Both the position numbers and the translations under genes were made by a program. DNA of 57,418 nucleotides from an uncultured Nocardioidaceae bacterium (GTDB taxonomy: Bacteria > Actinomycetota > Actinomycetes > Propionibacteriales > Nocardioidaceae), in assembly GCA_902805865.1 (NCBI GenBank), contig CADCUK010000206.1:1-57418 (forward strand), given 5' to 3'. Below are positions 32,961-41,120 of this stretch, one piece after another. The notes beneath the pieces were generated by a model. It had not been told where the DNA came from and did not search any database. It saw only the letters and a list, made by a program, of their open reading frames with translations. Each line of letters starts with the position of its first letter. Positions within the stretch are counted from its first letter, which is position 1.

Positions 32961-32993
32961 CGATGGCCGGGACCCTTGAGGTCCCGGCCATCG
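32961..32993. terminator. bidirectional terminator hairpin
   Basis: CGATGGCCGGGACC (32961-32974) pairs perfectly with GGTCCCGGCCATCG (32980-32993) around the loop CTTGA. It separates the convergent hsp20 and protease genes. The stem is among the strongest in the window. Confidence 0.88.
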
Positions 32994-33042
32994 GCCTTGT
33001 TGCCAGTCGTGCGGTGTTGCAGTCGTGCGCTGCGGTGGTGGC

Positions 33043-34656
33043 TCAGAGAGCCGTTCCGCAGTGCTTGCAGAACTTCTGCCCCGGGTCGCCCTTCGTGCCG
33101 CAGTTCTGGCAGAAGATCGTCTCGTCGACGACCTCCGGCGCAGGTGCTGCCGCGGGTGCGGGTGCCTCAGGTGCGGGTGCCGCTGCGGCGGGTGCCGGAG
33201 CAGGGGCCGGTGCGGGCGGCGGAGTGGCCGGAGCCTGGCTCGGTGCCGCAGCAGACGGACCCGGCTGCAGAGCAGTGGGGGTGAGGACCGCGGTGCTCGT
33301 CGCACCAGGAGTCACGCCCGTGCCGCCCGGCTGCTGGTAGCCCTGGTAGCCCGGTGCCGGAGGACCGCCGTACGCGTGACCACCGGTCGTCGAGCTGCCG
33401 CCCTTCTTCTTCCGCGACATGGCCAGGAGCACTGCGCCGAGGATCGCGAGCAGGACGAGCACACCTACGACGATGCCGATGATCATGCCCATGTTGCTGC
33501 CGCCGCTGCTGTCGTTGCCGGCGTCCTCGGCCGGCGGGTCCGGAAGCTCCTGCGACTTGTCGAGGTACTCCTTGGCCAGCTGGTTCGTCGGCTGGTTGTC
33601 GACGACGGTCTCGAGGTTCTCGACCGCCGCCTCCTTGTCACCGGCGAAGTAGGCGTCGAGACCGGCCCGGTAGGCCTGGGTGTCCTCGCTGAGGGCGCTG
33701 TCGGCACCTGCGTCACCCAGCAGCTCCCGGATCACCGACACCGGCTGGATGAAGTTGAACGACTGGGTCTCGACCGCCGGGCCGAAGCTGTTGACGCCGA
33801 CGACCTCACCCTCGAGGTTGACCGTCGGACCACCGCTCATGCCGCCGGACATCGCTGCAGAGATCTCGTAGACGGTGGTGAGCCCGCCGGACATCGTCTT
33901 CTGCGAGCTGACCGAGCCCTCCTTGAACGACGGGCTGAAGTCAGGGTCCGCCACGGTGTCCACAGAGCCGGGGTACCCGACGGCGATGACGTCGGTGCCG
34001 ACCTCGATCTCGGACTCGGCGAGCGGGAGCGAGTTCAGCCCGCTCTCCTCCACCTTGAGGACGGCACCGTCACCCTGCGCGAACTTCTGCCACTTCACGA
34101 CGCGCGCGGGAAGGCCCTTGCTGGTCTCCACGCCGCCGGCGCTCTCCGCCCAGGCGACGGTGACCTTCATCTGCGGCTTTGCGCGACGGCCACCCTGGTC
34201 CATGATCACGTAGTCGTTGAAGCCGAGGACGTCCTCGATGGTGAGGCCGGTCGACTCGTAGTAGCCGGTGTCGAGCGCCCACTGCGCGGCCTGCTCGTAG
34301 ATCGCCGGCTCCCCCGTCTCCGGGGTGTTCACGCAGTGACCCGCGGTGCCGATGTAGCCGTTCTCGGTGAGGACGAACCCGGTGCAGCCACCGCCGGTGG
34401 TGATCGGGTTGCCATCGTTGAGGTAGAGCTTGTTGTACGTGTCGTAGACGTAGCCGGTCCAGGTCGTTTCGATGTAGACGATGCTGGGCTGGGTGTAGGC
34501 GCGGACGCGCTCCAGCGGCGTGGCGGTGTCCGGCGCGCTGGATGCGTTCGACTCGGTGCTCGGGGACGGAGTCTCCGAGGCGGTTGCTGTTGCGGTTGCG
34601 CCGCCGGCCAGCAGCGTCGCCGCTGCCATGACTGCGACGGTCAGACTTCTTCTCAT
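33043..34656 (-). CDS. membrane-anchored trypsin-like serine protease with C-terminal zinc ribbon
   Basis: A 537-residue protein with a signal peptide (MRRSLTVAVMAAATLLAGGA), a trypsin-like domain (about residues 50-310) with the catalytic histidine in TAGHC (His107), a likely aspartate in QGDGAVL (Asp196), and the nucleophile in GMSGGP (Ser274). A short helical, TPR-like part (about 325-370) precedes one membrane helix (389-413, then RKKK). The cytoplasmic part has a long Pro/Ala-rich linker and a zinc ribbon with Cys516, Cys519, Cys530 and Cys533. Protease outside and zinc ribbon inside suggest signalling or assembly across the membrane. AGGAG precedes the ATG. Confidence 0.88.
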   Translation of the reverse strand: MRRSLTVAVMAAATLLAGGATATATASETPSPSTESNASSAPDTATPLERVRAYTQPSIVYIETTWTGYVYDTYNKLYLNDGNPITTGGGCTGFVLTENGYIGTAGHCVNTPETGEPAIYEQAAQWALDTGYYESTGLTIEDVLGFNDYVIMDQGGRRAKPQMKVTVAWAESAGGVETSKGLPARVVKWQKFAQGDGAVLKVEESGLNSLPLAESEIEVGTDVIAVGYPGSVDTVADPDFSPSFKEGSVSSQKTMSGGLTTVYEISAAMSGGMSGGPTVNLEGEVVGVNSFGPAVETQSFNFIQPVSVIRELLGDAGADSALSEDTQAYRAGLDAYFAGDKEAAVENLETVVDNQPTNQLAKEYLDKSQELPDPPAEDAGNDSSGGSNMGMIIGIVVGVLVLLAILGAVLLAMSRKKKGGSSTTGGHAYGGPPAPGYQGYQQPGGTGVTPGATSTAVLTPTALQPGPSAAAPSQAPATPPPAPAPAPAPAAAAPAPEAPAPAAAPAPEVVDETIFCQNCGTKGDPGQKFCKHCGTAL

Positions 34657-35014
34657 GTTCGCTCCTGGTGCGCGAGAGGCCACTCCCCGACGGGCCATTT
34701 CGGTGCCAACTGTGAACCAATAAATGCGCTGGCGGGAGAGGCCCGATGAAAGTCGTGACCATTCCCGGGAAGGTTTGTACATTCACCGCGAAATAGGTCC
34801 CGAGCGATAGAGGAATGAAGTCCCGAAAAGCATGGCCTTTATTAGTGGTTTTGGATTGGTCCCGGTCGAATCGGGACTGACCTACCGGTCCATGCGGCCG
34901 TTGGTCCCCTATCTGGTCCCCCTCGGCTCACAAGGGCGGCTCCAACCCTCGTGCGCCACCGTCGGCACGGTAGACATGGACGGTGCGGAGCTCCTGGGAG
35001 AGAGGTGGCGGTCG
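34657..35014. other. 358-base intergenic region, A+T-richer, with repeated GGTCCC motifs
   Basis: No gene is seen here. The stretch 34690-34930 is clearly richer in A and T than the rest of the window. It has GGTCC or AGTCCC at 34796, 34819, 34858, 34887, 34903 and 34915, and an inverted repeat GTCCCG-GTCGAAT-CGGGAC at 34859-34877. AGTCCCGAA (34819-34827) equals half of the known DosR/DevR site. It probably holds the promoters of the divergent protease and SnoaL-like genes. Confidence 0.6.
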
Positions 35015-35494
35015 ATGTCACGTCTGACGGAGACGATCAGGCACGCCTACCAGTCGTTCGCCGACGACCCGGACAGCCTGTGGGACCGGATCGATGCGCA
35101 GGCCGTGTTCCACGTGGCCGGCCGGCACCCGCTGTCAGGGGTCTACGCCGGCACCGAGGAGATCCGGCGGTACCTCACCTCCGTGCGTGAGGCGACCGGC
35201 GGCCGCGGCGGATACTCGGTCACCTCGGCGTTCGCCGACGAGACCGGTGAGCTGGTGATGGTCGAGGGCACGGCCTTCCACGGGCAGGGCCCCTTCGTCC
35301 GGACGGTCGTGCACCGGCTGCGGCTGAGCGACGGCAAGGTGGTGGAGTTCCGCGACCACCCGTTCGACCAGGAGGCCGAGGACCGCTTCTGGTCGGCCCG
35401 GGTGCCGGCCCAGCGCGACCGCAGCGTCGACGCAGTGGTCAGCCGCGGCCGTGCGGAGTCAGCCAGACCTCGGGGTCGGGCCCCTTCGGAATGA
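35015..35494 (+). CDS. SnoaL-like (NTF2-fold) protein
   Basis: A 159-residue alpha+beta barrel protein of the SnoaL/NTF2 type: the opening helix IRHAYQSFADDPDSLWDRI, then VFHVAGRHPLSGVYAGTEEIRRYL and the closing VVHRLRLSDGKVVEFRDHPFDQE. Such proteins bind small molecules or catalyse ring or isomerisation steps. The ATG at 35015 has GAGAGAGG upstream; ATG at 34976 would add 13 residues without a good ribosome site. The last 56 bases overlap the convergent transferase gene. Substrate is unknown. Confidence 0.82.
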   Translation: MSRLTETIRHAYQSFADDPDSLWDRIDAQAVFHVAGRHPLSGVYAGTEEIRRYLTSVREATGGRGGYSVTSAFADETGELVMVEGTAFHGQGPFVRTVVHRLRLSDGKVVEFRDHPFDQEAEDRFWSARVPAQRDRSVDAVVSRGRAESARPRGRAPSE

Positions 35495-36413
35495 TTCCCG
35501 ACGGGTTCACGTCGGTGTGCACCACGTAGTAGTGCGCCTTGATCTGGTCGAAGTCGATGGTCTCCCCGAAACCCGGTGTCTGGAACAGCTCGCGGGCATA
35601 TCCCCAGAGCGCAGGCATCTCGGTGAGCTTGGTGCGGTTGCACTTGAAGTGACCGTGGTAGACCGCATCGAAGCGGGCGAGCGTCGTGAACAGCCGCACG
35701 TCGGCCTCGGTGATCGCGTCGCCCATCAGGAAGCGCCGGTCGGTCAGACGCTCCTCCAACCAGTCGAGAGCCGTCCAGAGCCGGTCGTAGGCCTCGTCGT
35801 AGGCCTCCTGCGAGCCAGCGAAGCCGCAGCGGTACACCCCGTTGTTGACCTCGGTGAAGACGCGCTTCATCACCGACTCCATCTCCTCGCGGACGTCGGC
35901 CGGCCAGAGGTCCGGGGCACCGGGGCGGTGGTGCTCCTGCCACTCGAAGAAGAGGTCGTGGGTGATCCACGGGAAGTCGTTCGTCACCACCTGGCGCGTC
36001 TCCACCTCGACGAGCGCAGGAACCGTGATGCCTCGCGGGTAGTCCGGGATGCGGTTGAAGTACGCCTCCTGCAGCCGCTCGATGCCCAGGACCGGGTCCC
36101 GGCCGTCGGGGTCGAGGTCGAACTGCCAGCTGCGGCTGTCGTGGGTCGGACCCGGCATGCCCAGCGAGATCACGTCCTCCAGCCCCAGCAGGTTGCGCAC
36201 GATGATCGCCCGGTTCGCCCAGGGGCACGCCTTCGCCGCGACGAGCCGGTAGCGACCCGGCTCCACCGGCCACGTCATCACGTCGAGCTCGGCACCGTCG
36301 TACGGGTCCTGGGAGCGTCCCGACTCCTTGGTGACGCGGTCCGGGATGTAGTTCATGTCCCGGTCGAACGCCTGTCCCTTCGAGACGTACGTCGGTGTCG
36401 TGTCAGAGGTCAT
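35439..36413 (-). CDS. glutathionyl-hydroquinone reductase-like (Xi-class GST) protein
   Basis: A 324-residue Xi-class GST/YqjG-type protein. The thioredoxin-fold part carries the active-site AKACPWANRA (CPWA, with the nucleophilic Cys), and the C-terminal helical domain contains FLMGDAITEADVRLFTTLARFDAVYHGHFKCN. In related enzymes the cysteine removes a thiol adduct from hydroquinones. Actinobacteria lack glutathione and use mycothiol, so the thiol partner here may be mycothiol; that is an inference. The ATG at 36413 overlaps the lipoprotein stop codon (ATGA). Confidence 0.9.
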   Translation of the reverse strand: MTSDTTPTYVSKGQAFDRDMNYIPDRVTKESGRSQDPYDGAELDVMTWPVEPGRYRLVAAKACPWANRAIIVRNLLGLEDVISLGMPGPTHDSRSWQFDLDPDGRDPVLGIERLQEAYFNRIPDYPRGITVPALVEVETRQVVTNDFPWITHDLFFEWQEHHRPGAPDLWPADVREEMESVMKRVFTEVNNGVYRCGFAGSQEAYDEAYDRLWTALDWLEERLTDRRFLMGDAITEADVRLFTTLARFDAVYHGHFKCNRTKLTEMPALWGYARELFQTPGFGETIDFDQIKAHYYVVHTDVNPSGIIPKGPDPEVWLTPHGRG

Positions 36414-38203
36414 CCGGTGTACTCCTGGGTCTGCTCGCCGTCGAGGCACGTGTCGCCGGCGATGGACACCGGTACGGAGTACGTACCCAGTACGGAGCAT
36501 CCGAAGTGTGGGTCCTGCTGGATCTCGTCGAGCACCTGCCACCCGGTGTCCAGCCGGCCGAGGACGAGCCGCCAGGGATCCCCCGCGCAGCTCACCTCAC
36601 CGGCCAGGGCGAAGCCGTCCGTGCGGTAGCGAGTGACCGTGAAGGCGCCCTCTGCGCAGCTGGTGCTGGTCGCGCCGGCGTCGTTGTCCTCGAGCAGCAC
36701 GGCGAGCCGCTCCTCGACGTAGGCGGTGAACTCCGTGCTCCACTCGTCGACGTCGACCTCGTCGCCGGGACGGAACACGTACGGCGCGTCGCCGTAGTCG
36801 TGCTCCTGCGCCGGCGGCGGTCCCACCCAGACCTGGAACCCGGCCGAGGCGTCGGTGAGCGAGTCGGAGATCCTCGCCCACGGCTCCGGCTCCATCTCGA
36901 GGACGGTCGGCAGACCGTCGAGCACGCTGGTGGCCACCCCGCCGGCCATCGCACCGGCGCCCTCGCCGTACTCCTCGGAGAGGGCGGGCTGCAGGAGGGT
37001 CGCGGCGCAGGAGAACGCCCGGTCCACGAGCTGCTGAGCGGCGTCGCGGTTCATCAGCACCACCTCGGCGACCGGTGCGAGGCACTCGGCCGCCGCGCCG
37101 GGGGTGCCGGTCGAGTCAGGAGCTGCCGGTGCGGGGGCCGCGAGCTCGGCCAGGAGGTCCTCACGCGCGGACCGCACGCTGTCACCGAGCTCCTCGTCGA
37201 CGCCGGTCACGAGTCGGCTGTAGGTGCTGGTGGCGAAGTCGAGGGACGACAGGGTCCACGCAGCTGCGCTGAGGTCCGCGGTCACGGTGCCGGTGGCTCC
37301 GGCGGGAAGGAGCAGGTTCAAGGTGTCGCCGGGAGCCAGCACGCGGGTGGCCAACCCGTCCCGGGTGGAGCCGGCCAGCCCCAGCCGCTCGCGCAGCGCC
37401 TGGCCCGGCAACGAGCCTCGCCCGGAGCCGTCCACCGGGAGCCACGTGGCGGGGTAGCCCACCTCCTGGTGCATCCGGCTGTTGTTCCTCAGCCGCAGGA
37501 CCGGTGCCTGCACGCCCTCGGCGTCGTAGTCCGCGTCGGCGCCCGCGACCGCCGGGGTCGACTCGATGGTGTCCACCCCGGCGCACCAGAGCAGCACCTC
37601 ACCCGGCTCGCTGCTGACCTGGAGGCCGCCCTCGACCAACGTGTCCTCGTCGCCACAGGTCGGCGCCGCGACGCTCGAGAGGTTGCTCGCCTTGGCGGCG
37701 AACTCTTCACCGAGCTCTGCCAGCCACGGGGTCCGGTCGAACCGCGCGAGGAACACCCGCCCGGGGCGGCCGACCTCCGCCGTGACCGGCGACTGGCCGC
37801 CGTCCCAGGTCGTCGGCTGCCACTGCCACTCGCCCTGCTCGTCCTCGGCCATCACGATCGGCACGTGCTCGACGGTGAGCTCGGCGGGCGGGTCGAACGA
37901 GACCTCCATGGTCCCGTCGAGGGAACCGTCCGACAGCGTGACCACCGCGGAGCCCCCCATCGCCAGCACGCCTTCGGGGACGTTCTCGGGGGCGGGGGCC
38001 TCCTCGACGGAGAGCTCGCCGTCGGTGGCCGCCCCTGCAGGGAGCACCACCTCGACGGCACCCACGCGGACCTCGGTCTCCACCGCGCGCTGGACGTCGG
38101 CCGATCCGGACTCGTAGTCGTCCCCGGAACCGCAGGCTGCCAGCGCTCCGACCGAGACGGCGACAGAGGCCAGCGCGGCGGCTCTCCTCGCCGGTCGTCG
38201 CAT
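36410..38203 (-). CDS. hypothetical secreted lipoprotein
   Basis: A 597-residue protein with a lipoprotein signal (MRRPARRAAALASVAVSVGA) and lipobox LAAC, with Cys24 as the acylation site. The rest is exported, with beta-rich segments (for example GGSAVVTLSDGSLDGTMEV at about residues 84-102) and pairs of cysteines that could form disulfides. I do not recognise a domain. GAGGGG precedes the ATG. It is translationally coupled to the downstream GST-like gene, an unexpected pairing of an exported and a cytosolic protein. It is divergent from the EamA transporter. Confidence 0.85.
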   Translation of the reverse strand: MRRPARRAAALASVAVSVGALAACGSGDDYESGSADVQRAVETEVRVGAVEVVLPAGAATDGELSVEEAPAPENVPEGVLAMGGSAVVTLSDGSLDGTMEVSFDPPAELTVEHVPIVMAEDEQGEWQWQPTTWDGGQSPVTAEVGRPGRVFLARFDRTPWLAELGEEFAAKASNLSSVAAPTCGDEDTLVEGGLQVSSEPGEVLLWCAGVDTIESTPAVAGADADYDAEGVQAPVLRLRNNSRMHQEVGYPATWLPVDGSGRGSLPGQALRERLGLAGSTRDGLATRVLAPGDTLNLLLPAGATGTVTADLSAAAWTLSSLDFATSTYSRLVTGVDEELGDSVRSAREDLLAELAAPAPAAPDSTGTPGAAAECLAPVAEVVLMNRDAAQQLVDRAFSCAATLLQPALSEEYGEGAGAMAGGVATSVLDGLPTVLEMEPEPWARISDSLTDASAGFQVWVGPPPAQEHDYGDAPYVFRPGDEVDVDEWSTEFTAYVEERLAVLLEDNDAGATSTSCAEGAFTVTRYRTDGFALAGEVSCAGDPWRLVLGRLDTGWQVLDEIQQDPHFGCSVLGTYSVPVSIAGDTCLDGEQTQEYTG

Positions 38204-38313
38204 CGCCGAACCCCTCGTGTCCTTCCCCCGGTACGGCGGCGCCGCACCGTCCGGAACGCTACCGACCAAACCGCCCCAGCACCGGCGAATCGGACGCTGT
38301 CTAGGCTCGGTCC

Positions 38314-39171
38314 GTGCCGACGACCGCCAGACCCGTGTGGCTCGTGGTGGCGGCGATCCTCTCGGTGCAGGTCGGGGCGGCCTTCTCGAAGGGGCTCTTC
38401 GACGTCGTCTCCCCCACCGTGATGGTGTGGCTGCGGCTGGCGACCTCGACGTTGGTGCTGCTCGCCCTCGCGCGTCCACGGCTGCGGGGCCGCAGCCGGA
38501 CCGACTGGGCCGTGATGCTCGCCTTCGGCGCGGCACTCGCGACGATGAACTGGGCGATCTACCAGTCGATCGCCCGGCTGCCCCTCGGAGTGGCCGTCAG
38601 CATCGAGCTCCTCGGGCCCCTGACGCTGGCGCTCGTCCTCTCCCGCCGTCGCACCGACCTGCTGTGGGTGCTGCTCGCCGGTGTGGGGGTGGCGCTCCTC
38701 GGGTTCGAGGGCAAGGAGGTCACGCTGCCCGGAGTGCTCTTCGCCCTGCTGGCGGCCGTGGCCTGGGCCGCCTACATCCTCCTCAGCGCCGGCACCGGCC
38801 GCCGCTGGCCGGGCCTGTCGGGGCTGGCGCTGGCCAGCGTGGTCGGGACCGTGGCGCTCGGTCCGTACGCCGTGGTGGCCGGCGGGGCCGACCTGCTCGA
38901 CGGCCGCGTGCTCGCGATCGGGTTCCTCGTGGGGCTCCTGTCCTCGGTCGTCCCGTACAGCCTCGAGCTGGCCGCCCTGCGCGAGATGCCGGCCAAGGCG
39001 TTCGGCGTGCTGATGAGCCTCGAGCCTGCCGCCGCCGCGCTCGCGGGGCTGGTGCTGCTCGGGGAGCTGCTCGGCGCGGTCGAGTGGCTGGCGATCGCGT
39101 GCGTCGTGGCGGCCAGCGTGGGCGTGACCCGCTCCGCCGCTCCGCCGCAGGTCTCGCCGCCACCGCACTGA
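38314..39171 (+). CDS. EamA/RhtA-type drug-metabolite transporter
   Basis: A 285-residue integral membrane protein with ten predicted helices in two repeats, as in the EamA family, and RhtA-like opening WLVVAAILSVQVGAAFSKGLFD. Members export amino acids such as threonine and homoserine, or other metabolites. The start is GTG. It is upstream of and on the same strand as the penicillin-binding protein. The real substrate is unknown. Confidence 0.88.
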   Translation: MPTTARPVWLVVAAILSVQVGAAFSKGLFDVVSPTVMVWLRLATSTLVLLALARPRLRGRSRTDWAVMLAFGAALATMNWAIYQSIARLPLGVAVSIELLGPLTLALVLSRRRTDLLWVLLAGVGVALLGFEGKEVTLPGVLFALLAAVAWAAYILLSAGTGRRWPGLSGLALASVVGTVALGPYAVVAGGADLLDGRVLAIGFLVGLLSSVVPYSLELAALREMPAKAFGVLMSLEPAAAALAGLVLLGELLGAVEWLAIACVVAASVGVTRSAAPPQVSPPPH

Positions 39172-39217
39172 GTCGCTTTGACGTCGGTCGGTGGCATTGA
39201 CCATGCTGGCCCGCATC

Positions 39218-41065
39218 ATGCGCTCCCTCCTCGCCGCCGGGCTGCTCTGCGCTCTCTCGCTGACCTCGTGCTCGAGCGACGAGCCGTCGGCCGAGGACAC
39301 CGCCGAGCAGGTCGCCGAAGGGCTCACGGCGGGCGAGCTTCCTCCGTCGGCCTTCGAGGGCGAGGCGCCCCAGGCGGCGTACGACGAGATCGTGCGCGGG
39401 CTGGGCGAGGCCGAGCCGACCGTGGAGGTGGGGGAGGTCAGCGAGGACGACACCTCCGCCGAGGCGGCGCTGTCGTGGAGCTGGAGCCTCGGCGAGCAGA
39501 CGTGGGAGTACGAGTCGTCGCTCGAGCTGACCAACGACGGGGAGGCGTGGCGGGCTGTCTGGGCGCCCTCGGTCGTGGAGCCGACCTTGACCGAGGACGA
39601 GTCGCTCGCGGTCACCACGCTCACCCCCGAGCGGGGCGACATCCTCGGCGCGCGCGGTGTCCGGCTGGTCACCGAGCGGCCGGTCGTCCGGCTCGGCATC
39701 GACAAGACCCAGGTCTCGAAGAAGCAGGCCCCGGTGAGCGCAGCCCGAGCCGCGGAGCTCCTCGACGTCGAGCCGGGACCCTTCGTCAAGGCAGTGAAGG
39801 GCGCCGGGGACCAGGCGTTCGTCGAGGCGATCGTGATGCGTCCCGGCGACGCCGAGATGATCAGCCCGTCCTACTACGACACCCCCGGTGCGGTGGCGCT
39901 CGAGGACGAGCTGCCGCTGGCGCCCAACCGCGACTTCGCCGCCGCGATCCTCGGCCGCGTCGGCTCCGCGACTGCGGAGCTGATCGAGGAGTCCGAGGGC
40001 AGGCTGCGGATCGGCGACGTCGTCGGCCTGTCCGGCCTCCAGGCGCGGTACGACGAGGAGCTCACCGGCACCCGCGGGCTCGAGGTCGAGGCGGTCACCG
40101 AGGACGGTGAGCCACGGTCCCTGTTCACCGCCGAGCCGGTCGCCGGCGAGCCGCTCCGCACCACCCTCGACGAGCGGCTCCAGACCAAGGCGGAGCAGGT
40201 CCTCGCCGGCACCCAGGACGTGCCTGCCGCCATCGTGGCGATCCGCCCCTCCACCGGTGCGATCCTCGCCGCGGCGAACGGCCCCGGCACCGGCGGCCTC
40301 AACATCGCCACCTACGGGCAGTACGCCCCCGGGTCGACCTTCAAGGTCGTCTCGTCCCTCGCCCTGCTGCGTGCCGGCGTCACCGCGGACGACACCGTCC
40401 GGTGCCCGGACTCGACCGTCGTGGACGGGAAGCAGTTCGAGAACTACGACGACTACCCGTCCAGCGAGCTCGGCGACATCCCCCTCCGCGACGCCGTCGC
40501 CTACTCGTGCAACACGGCCTTCATCAACGCCCGCACACAGGTCTCGGAGGCGGGGCTGGCCGACGCCGCGGAGTCGCTGGGGCTCGGCGCGGACCAGGAC
40601 CTCGGCTTCCCTGCCTACTTCGGACAGGTGCCGCCACCCGGGTCCGAGACCGAGCTGGCCGCGGACATGATCGGTCAGGGCAAGGTGCTTGCCTCACCGA
40701 TGGTGATGGCCACGGTCGCCGCATCGGTGCAGTCCGGCCGCACGGTCGTGCCCTACCTCCTCGAGGACTACCGTCCCGAGGCGTCGCCCGCGGAGCCGTT
40801 GCAGCCGGACGAGGCCGCGAGCCTGGCCGAGCTGATGCGCGGCGTGGTCGCCGAGGGGTCGGGTGCCTTCCTCGGCGACGTGTCCGGGGACGTCGGCGCG
40901 AAGACCGGTACGGCGGAGTACGGCGAGCCGGGTCCGGACGGCTCGCTCCCGACCCACACGTGGATGATCGCGTTCCAGGACGACCTCGCGGTCGCGGTCT
41001 TCGTCGAGACCGGGGAGTCGGGCTCCTCGACCGCCGGGCCGCTGCTGGAGGCCTTCCTCTCGTGA
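39218..41065 (+). CDS. penicillin-binding transpeptidase, lipoprotein type
   Basis: A 615-residue exported transpeptidase. It starts with a lipoprotein signal, MRSLLAAGLLCALSLTSC, with lipobox LTSC and Cys18 as the anchor. An NTF2-like N-terminal domain (about residues 25-135) resembles the MecA_N region, then a middle domain and a penicillin-binding domain follow. The active-site serine is in STFK (Ser373, Lys376), with SCN (Ser430-Asn432) and KTGT (562-565). It would cross-link peptidoglycan and could tolerate beta-lactams. The ATG at 39218 gives a clean signal; GTG 39191 and ATG 39203 are alternatives. Confidence 0.92.
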   Translation: MRSLLAAGLLCALSLTSCSSDEPSAEDTAEQVAEGLTAGELPPSAFEGEAPQAAYDEIVRGLGEAEPTVEVGEVSEDDTSAEAALSWSWSLGEQTWEYESSLELTNDGEAWRAVWAPSVVEPTLTEDESLAVTTLTPERGDILGARGVRLVTERPVVRLGIDKTQVSKKQAPVSAARAAELLDVEPGPFVKAVKGAGDQAFVEAIVMRPGDAEMISPSYYDTPGAVALEDELPLAPNRDFAAAILGRVGSATAELIEESEGRLRIGDVVGLSGLQARYDEELTGTRGLEVEAVTEDGEPRSLFTAEPVAGEPLRTTLDERLQTKAEQVLAGTQDVPAAIVAIRPSTGAILAAANGPGTGGLNIATYGQYAPGSTFKVVSSLALLRAGVTADDTVRCPDSTVVDGKQFENYDDYPSSELGDIPLRDAVAYSCNTAFINARTQVSEAGLADAAESLGLGADQDLGFPAYFGQVPPPGSETELAADMIGQGKVLASPMVMATVAASVQSGRTVVPYLLEDYRPEASPAEPLQPDEAASLAELMRGVVAEGSGAFLGDVSGDVGAKTGTAEYGEPGPDGSLPTHTWMIAFQDDLAVAVFVETGESGSSTAGPLLEAFLS

Positions 41066-41120
41066 CGACCGGGGCGTCGCCCGGTTGATCCGCTATGTGG
41101 CCTGTGCCACAGTCGCGCGC

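Noticed and set aside
39218-41065. Acquired beta-lactam resistance gene
   Set aside because: Base composition matches the surroundings, no mobile element is adjacent, and lipoprotein penicillin-binding proteins of this type are normal in Actinobacteria.
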